NCBI GenBank assembly: GCA_964396055.1
Contig: CAYNDV010000093.1
Span: forward strand, 1 to 17,797
Source: CAYJPV01 sp964396055
GTDB taxonomy: Bacteria; Acidobacteriota; Vicinamibacteria; Vicinamibacterales; JAKQTR01
Direction: 5' to 3'
DNA length: 17,797 bases
The notes beneath the pieces are model-generated. The model ran no database searches, had not been told where the DNA came from, and was given only the letters and a program-made list of their open reading frames with translations. The translations under genes and the position numbers were made by a program. Positions 14,362 through 17,797 of this stretch are shown here, one piece after another; position 1 is the stretch's first letter, and each line of letters begins with the position of its first letter.

Positions 14362-15250
14362 GCAGCGACTCGGGGTCGATCCGCGCGTCGCCGATCCGCA
14401 CGCTCCAGTGCAGGTGCGGCCCCATGACGCGCCCGGTGGCCCCGGACAGGCCCACGACGTCACCGGCAGCCACGGCGTCGCCGGGCTTCGTCCGCCGTTC
14501 CGACAAGTGGGCCATCAGCGAGTAGACGCCCAGGCCGTGGTCGATCACCACCGCGTCGCCGGCGAAGTACAGGCTGTCGCTGAGGACCACGGTACCTGCT
14601 GCGGGCGACCGGACCGGCGTGCCGACCGCCGCCTGGAAGTCGGTCCCCGCGTGGGGGCTCTGTCGGATGCCGTTGGCGATGCTGACCCGGCCGAAGGCGC
14701 TGGTGGCGCGGCCGGGCACCGGGGCGCTGAACGGCAGGTCCCACGACCGCGCCGGCGTGCTGCCGGCGAACAGGGCGGCCAGCCGCTTTGCCTCGCGCTC
14801 GATGCGCGGCCGCTCACTGGCCGGCGGCGTGGCGAAGCGCGGGTCCACGGTGATGCGCCGGGACGGGAACGTGCGGGCCCGCACCTGGAGCGTCTCGACG
14901 GCGTCTGCGGCCGCGCGCCCCGACTCGGCACGCACGGTGAGACGCCACGGCCCCGGCGTCACCGACAGATCCAGCCCCGTGAGCGCTTCCCACAGGAGCG
15001 GATCGGCGCCGCGCGTGAAGTGGAGGCGACCGCCCGGCGTCGTGCCGGTGACCTGTTCGGCGGGCGCCGACGTGCGGGCCTCGACGAGGACCGCCTCGCC
15101 CGGCTGGAGGGCCCGGGCACGGATCGTGACGCGCACCTCGAGTCCGGCCTGGCTGTGCCCGGCCGCGCCGGTGCCGGCCGCCACGGCGGCGCTCGCCGCC
15201 AGCGCCAGGGCAGGCAGCAGCCTAGACCGGCACCACCTGGACCGTCGCAT
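14315..15250 (-). CDS. Exported M23 (LytM-type) peptidase
   Basis: M23 proteins are zinc endopeptidases that cut peptidoglycan cross-links, or act as inactive LytM activators. This 311-residue protein has a signal peptide (about 1-30, basic start then LLPALALAASAAVAAG). A beta-rich N-terminal domain follows (about 35-130), and the LytM fold is C-terminal. All catalytic positions are present: His200 and Asp204 in SPHAGTDF, the His in SLMAHLSE, and His279/His281 in GPHLHWSV, so it should be an active enzyme. The GDVVGLSGATGRVMGPHLH run is typical. The start at 15250 lies inside the end of the upstream kdpD-like gene, with GAGGTG 4 bases before the ATG, which implies coupled translation. The 3' end runs 47 bp into the antisense of the GH38 gene. 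Confidence 0.92.
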   Translation of the reverse strand: MRRSRWCRSRLLPALALAASAAVAAGTGAAGHSQAGLEVRVTIRARALQPGEAVLVEARTSAPAEQVTGTTPGGRLHFTRGADPLLWEALTGLDLSVTPGPWRLTVRAESGRAAADAVETLQVRARTFPSRRITVDPRFATPPASERPRIEREAKRLAALFAGSTPARSWDLPFSAPVPGRATSAFGRVSIANGIRQSPHAGTDFQAAVGTPVRSPAAGTVVLSDSLYFAGDAVVIDHGLGVYSLMAHLSERRTKPGDAVAAGDVVGLSGATGRVMGPHLHWSVRIGDARIDPESLLSVLRPPAAGSPARR

Positions 15251-16355
15251 CCGGCACCTCGGTGAGGAATCGGTCGATAACCGAACCCTGCGTGAGAATC
15301 TGCCAGCGCGTGCGCTGGCTCTGGCCGAAGATCACGTGGGTGATGCCCTCGCGCCGCGCGAAGGCGATGAGCCCCTCGGCGGGTCTGTCGGCCTTGACGC
15401 GCACGACGGTGGCGCCCAGCTGCTCCGCGAGGGCGATGTTGTGCCCGAGCGCCTCACGGTCCCGCGGCGCAATCCGGCCCACGCGCTCCTTCGGCGTTTC
15501 CACGTACACAGCATACCAGCGCGCGCCGAGCCGCCCCGCGATCCGCGCGCCGGTGCGGACGACCCTCGGCGCCTCGCTGTTCGAGCTCATGCACACCATG
15601 ACGCGTTCGGGGATGAAGGTCGGCTCGAGCCCTTCACGCGTCCGGTACGACGCGGCCTGTTCGCCCACCTCGTCGGCCACCACCCGCAGCGCCAGTTCGC
15701 GCAGGGCGGAGAGGTTGCCCTTGCGGAAGAACGACGACAGCGCCTGTTCGATCTTCGGCGGCGGGTAGATCTTGCCCTGCCGGAGCCGCTCGCGCAGTTC
15801 CTCGGTGGTCACGTCGACGTTGATGACCTCGTCGGCACGATCCACGAACGTGTCGGGCACGGTCTCGCGGACGCGCACGCCGGTCATGCGCGCAACCGAG
15901 TCATTGAGCGTCTCGATGTGCTGGATGTTGACGGCCGTCATCACGTGGATGCCGGCCGCCAGCAGGTCGAGCACGTCCTCGTACCGTTTCGCGTGACGGC
16001 TCCCGGGGACGTTGGTGTGCGCCAGTTCGTCGACGACGGCGACGGCGGGCCGGCGCGTGATGACGGCATCCAGGTCCATTTCTTCGACGCGCACGTCGCG
16101 GTACGGCACCACCCGGCGCGGCACGATTTCGAGATCGCCGATCTGGGCCTGCGTCTCCGTGCGGCCGTAGGTTTCCACGAACCCGATCACCACGTCGAGG
16201 CCGCGCGTCCGCAGCACGTGCGCGTCCCGCAGCATCTGGTAGGTCTTGCCCACGCCCGGGGCCGCGCCGATGTAGATACGCAGCCGCGCCCGGCTCCGGT
16301 CGGTCAGCCGGGCGAGCAACCGGTCGGCGAGCACGTCCGGTGGTGCGTCGGTCAT
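15222..16355 (-). CDS. kdpD: Short KdpD: N-terminal KdpD domain plus USP domain, no kinase
   Basis: Full KdpD is a sensor kinase of about 900 residues controlling potassium-pump genes. This 377-residue protein contains only its cytoplasmic input part. It has the KdpD domain with Walker A GAAPGVGKTYQ (30-38) and Walker B VAVVDELAHTN (Asp109-Glu110), then GSRHAKRYEDVLDLLAAGIHVMTAVNIQHIETLND. A universal-stress-protein domain follows (about 245-377, from RVMVCMSSNSEA to ATVQVVPV). The membrane helices, GAF domain and histidine kinase are absent and the ORF ends cleanly at TAG, so it looks like a real short form rather than a frameshift; short KdpDs are known from cyanobacteria such as Anabaena. 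It is divergent from kdpF/kdpA and overlaps the M23 gene by 29 bp. TACAAT lies six bases before the ATG with no Shine-Dalgarno, suggesting a leaderless mRNA. Confidence 0.92.
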   Translation of the reverse strand: MTDAPPDVLADRLLARLTDRSRARLRIYIGAAPGVGKTYQMLRDAHVLRTRGLDVVIGFVETYGRTETQAQIGDLEIVPRRVVPYRDVRVEEMDLDAVITRRPAVAVVDELAHTNVPGSRHAKRYEDVLDLLAAGIHVMTAVNIQHIETLNDSVARMTGVRVRETVPDTFVDRADEVINVDVTTEELRERLRQGKIYPPPKIEQALSSFFRKGNLSALRELALRVVADEVGEQAASYRTREGLEPTFIPERVMVCMSSNSEAPRVVRTGARIAGRLGARWYAVYVETPKERVGRIAPRDREALGHNIALAEQLGATVVRVKADRPAEGLIAFARREGITHVIFGQSQRTRWQILTQGSVIDRFLTEVPDATVQVVPV

Positions 16356-16361
16356 AGGAGG

Positions 16362-16367
16362 ATTGTA
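16362..16367 (-). promoter_or_regulatory. Probable -10 box for a leaderless kdpD-like transcript
   Basis: The minus strand reads TACAAT, near the TATAAT consensus, ending six bases before the ATG at 16353-16355. Transcription would start at or beside the start codon. The intervening bases are CCTCCT, the opposite of a Shine-Dalgarno, which supports leaderless translation. I see no convincing -35 box. Confidence 0.45.
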
Positions 16368-16399
16368 GGCACAGCGCAGGCAGCCCGGCGGTCCTTTAC

Positions 16400-16420
16400 G
16401 GACTTTTTATGGACTTTTTA
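16400..16420 (+). promoter_or_regulatory. Tandem 10-bp direct repeat, candidate KdpE-type operator
   Basis: GGACTTTTTA occurs at 16400-16409 and again at 16411-16420, a period of 11 bp (one DNA turn). It lies in the only T-rich patch between the kdpD-like gene and kdpF, about 115 bp before kdpF. From memory, the Escherichia coli KdpE site also consists of T-rich direct half-sites spaced about 11 bp apart, so this is a good operator candidate. No kdpE gene is visible in the window. Confidence 0.5.
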
Positions 16421-16534
16421 GGCCAATCTCATCTGCCGCCACCTATCGTGAGTACGAGGAACGGCAATGCAGGCCCGCGTCTGGTGAAGGCCTTGCTCGG
16501 GCGCCTGAAGCGCCACAACTGAGGCGGGGTGATC

Positions 16535-16624
16535 GTGTCCATTGAATCGGGTGTCCTGCTGCTGCTGGCCGTCGCCGTGATGGCCTACCTGCTCGTGGCG
16601 CTGCTCTCACCGGAGCGATTCTGA
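16535..16624 (+). CDS. kdpF: KdpF, small subunit of the potassium-transporting ATPase
   Basis: KdpF is a single-helix membrane peptide that stabilises the KdpFABC potassium pump. This ORF gives 29 residues, starting VSIESGVLLLLAVAVMAYL and ending LVALLSPERF: one transmembrane helix followed by the short SPERF tail typical of KdpF. The start is GTG at 16535, preceded by GGGGTGA about 4-5 bases upstream. Its stop TGA shares one base with the kdpA ATG, the usual coupled arrangement. The length matches the family (about 29 residues). The identification rests on sequence and on being directly before kdpA. Confidence 0.87.
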   Translation: MSIESGVLLLLAVAVMAYLLVALLSPERF

Positions 16625-17797
16625 TGACCGCCAACGGCTGGCTCCAGATCGCGGTCTACCTCGCGGTCATCCTGGCGCTGACGCGCCCGCTGGGCCGCTA
16701 CCTGCGCCGCGTGTTCGACGGCGGACGCACCTGGTGCGACCCGGTGCTCGGGCCGGTGGAACGCCTCATCTACCGTCTGGCCCGGGTCGACGCCACGCGT
16801 GAGATGCCCTGGACCGAGTACGCCATCTCGGCGCTGCTGTTCGGCCTGGTCTCGGTGGTGATCGTGTACGCCGTGCAGCGGTTCCAGGGCTGGCTGCCGC
16901 TGAACCCGCAGGGGTTCGGCGCGGTCCCCCCGGCGCTCGCGTTCAACACGGCCGTCTCCTTCACCACCAACACGAACTGGCAGGCCTACGGCGGCGAGAC
17001 GACGCTGAGCTACGCCACCCAGATGGCGGCGCTGACCTGGCAGAACTTCGTCTCGGCGGCCACGGGCATCGCCGTGGCCGTGGCGGTCATCCGTGGCGTG
17101 GCCCGCCGGGAGCAGCCGTCGATCGGCAACTTCTGGGTCGACCTGACACGGGCCACGCTGTGGGTCCTGCTGCCCGCCTGCGTCGTGGGGGCCCTCGTGC
17201 TGGTCGCGGGCGGCGTCCCGCAGAACCTCCGGCCCTACGACCGGGCCGCCCTGGTCGACCCGCCGGCGATGTCGGTGGCGTCGGAGGGCGGGACGACGAC
17301 CGCGCCGGTGACCGAACAGGTCATCGCGCAGGGACCGGTGGCGTCACAGGAGATCGTCAAGCTCCTGGGCACGAACGGCGGCGGCTTCTTCAACACGAAC
17401 AGCGCGCACCCGTTCGAGAACCCCACGCCGCTGGCGAACGTCCTCGAGATGATCGCGATCCTGGCCCTCTCCTCCGGCCTGGTGTACCTGCTCGGCGACA
17501 TGATCGGGTCCCGGCGGCACGGATGGGTCGTCTGGGTCGTCATGGTGTCGCTGTGCCTCGCCGGCGTCTCCGCCACGTACTGGGCCGAAGCGGCGGGCAA
17601 TCCCCTGCTCCAGGGCACCGACCAGCAGGCCGGCGCCGGCGCGCCGGGCGGCAACATGGAAGGCAAGGAGGTGCGGTTCGGCGTCGCGGCGACCGCGCTG
17701 TTCGCGACGGTGACGACGAACGCGAGCTGCGGTGCGGTCAACGGGATGCACGACTCCTTCACGCCCCTTGGAGGCATGGTCCCCCTCATCAACATCC
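16624..17797 (+). CDS. kdpA: KdpA, potassium-translocating subunit of the Kdp ATPase, 3' end cut by window edge
   Basis: KdpA forms the potassium-selective channel of the KdpFABC P-type ATPase for high-affinity uptake in the inner membrane. 391 of the usual 550-600 residues are visible. Three of the four selectivity-filter loops are present: TNTNWQ (115-120), GTNGGGFFNTNS (249-260) and TTNASCGAVNGMHDS (364-378). The N-terminal WCDPVLGPVERLIYRL and MPWTEYAISALLF blocks are diagnostic. Many transmembrane helices are visible between the loops. All filter residues look intact, so the gene should be functional if complete beyond the edge. It overlaps kdpF by one base. Expression is probably driven from the shared region upstream of kdpF; kdpB and kdpC presumably follow outside the window. 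Confidence 0.97.
   Translation, partial: MTANGWLQIAVYLAVILALTRPLGRYLRRVFDGGRTWCDPVLGPVERLIYRLARVDATREMPWTEYAISALLFGLVSVVIVYAVQRFQGWLPLNPQGFGAVPPALAFNTAVSFTTNTNWQAYGGETTLSYATQMAALTWQNFVSAATGIAVAVAVIRGVARREQPSIGNFWVDLTRATLWVLLPACVVGALVLVAGGVPQNLRPYDRAALVDPPAMSVASEGGTTTAPVTEQVIAQGPVASQEIVKLLGTNGGGFFNTNSAHPFENPTPLANVLEMIAILALSSGLVYLLGDMIGSRRHGWVVWVVMVSLCLAGVSATYWAEAAGNPLLQGTDQQAGAGAPGGNMEGKEVRFGVAATALFATVTTNASCGAVNGMHDSFTPLGGMVPLINI

Noticed and set aside
16448..16522. 24-residue ORF (GTG start) and a 6-codon ATG ORF upstream of kdpF
   Set aside because: There is no Shine-Dalgarno for the longer frame, no recognisable features, and both are short enough to occur by chance. A leader-peptide role cannot be supported.

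Overview
The window is about 70% GC, densely coding and on a chromosome. The gene set (Kdp potassium ATPase with a short KdpD beside it, RecD2, LemA, GH38, many exported hydrolases), the frequent lack of Shine-Dalgarno sites and the dispersed palindromic repeats suggest a soil or sediment Gram-negative bacterium. My best guess is Acidobacteriota, possibly class Vicinamibacteria. This taxonomic call is inference; there is no rRNA gene to anchor it.

Layout. 1-497 (minus) is the start of lemA, cut by the window edge. 781-2322 (plus) is a Tat-exported FAD amine oxidase, convergent with recD2 (2329-4587, minus). From 4640 to 14361 every gene is on the plus strand and tightly packed. In order they are two AstE/aspartoacylase-type zinc hydrolases flanking an unrecognised 140-residue protein, a gamma-glutamyltransferase, a small exported protein I recall as DUF6305, a TRAP-DctM-like permease, a 47-residue membrane protein and an exported GH38 alpha-mannosidase-like enzyme. 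14315-16355 (minus) holds an exported M23 peptidase and a KdpD that ends after its USP domain. Divergent from these, kdpF and kdpA (cut by the window edge) begin the potassium pump operon.

How the genes fit together. The 4640-11183 block reads as one transcription unit. Three exported hydrolases could release an acid or amino acid from acylated or gamma-glutamyl compounds in the periplasm. A small exported protein plus a DctM-like permease could then take it up. That linkage is inferred from gene order only. The short KdpD and kdpFA share a 179-bp promoter region containing a tandem T-rich repeat that resembles a response-regulator operator.

Most unusual signal. An AT-rich 21-bp palindrome (10-base arms AAATCAATCC and GGATTGATTT around one C or G) occurs five times in two clusters. 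One cluster of three lies at the very start of the first zinc hydrolase. One cluster of two lies inside the permease gene. Both clusters keep the reading frame and are read in the same frame as NQS(R/G)ID(F/L). This looks like a coding-tolerant mobile palindromic element, comparable in behaviour to the Rickettsia palindromic elements. A second, unrelated GC-rich hairpin repeat is duplicated at 9072-9188 and appears to supply the ribosome-binding site of the next gene.
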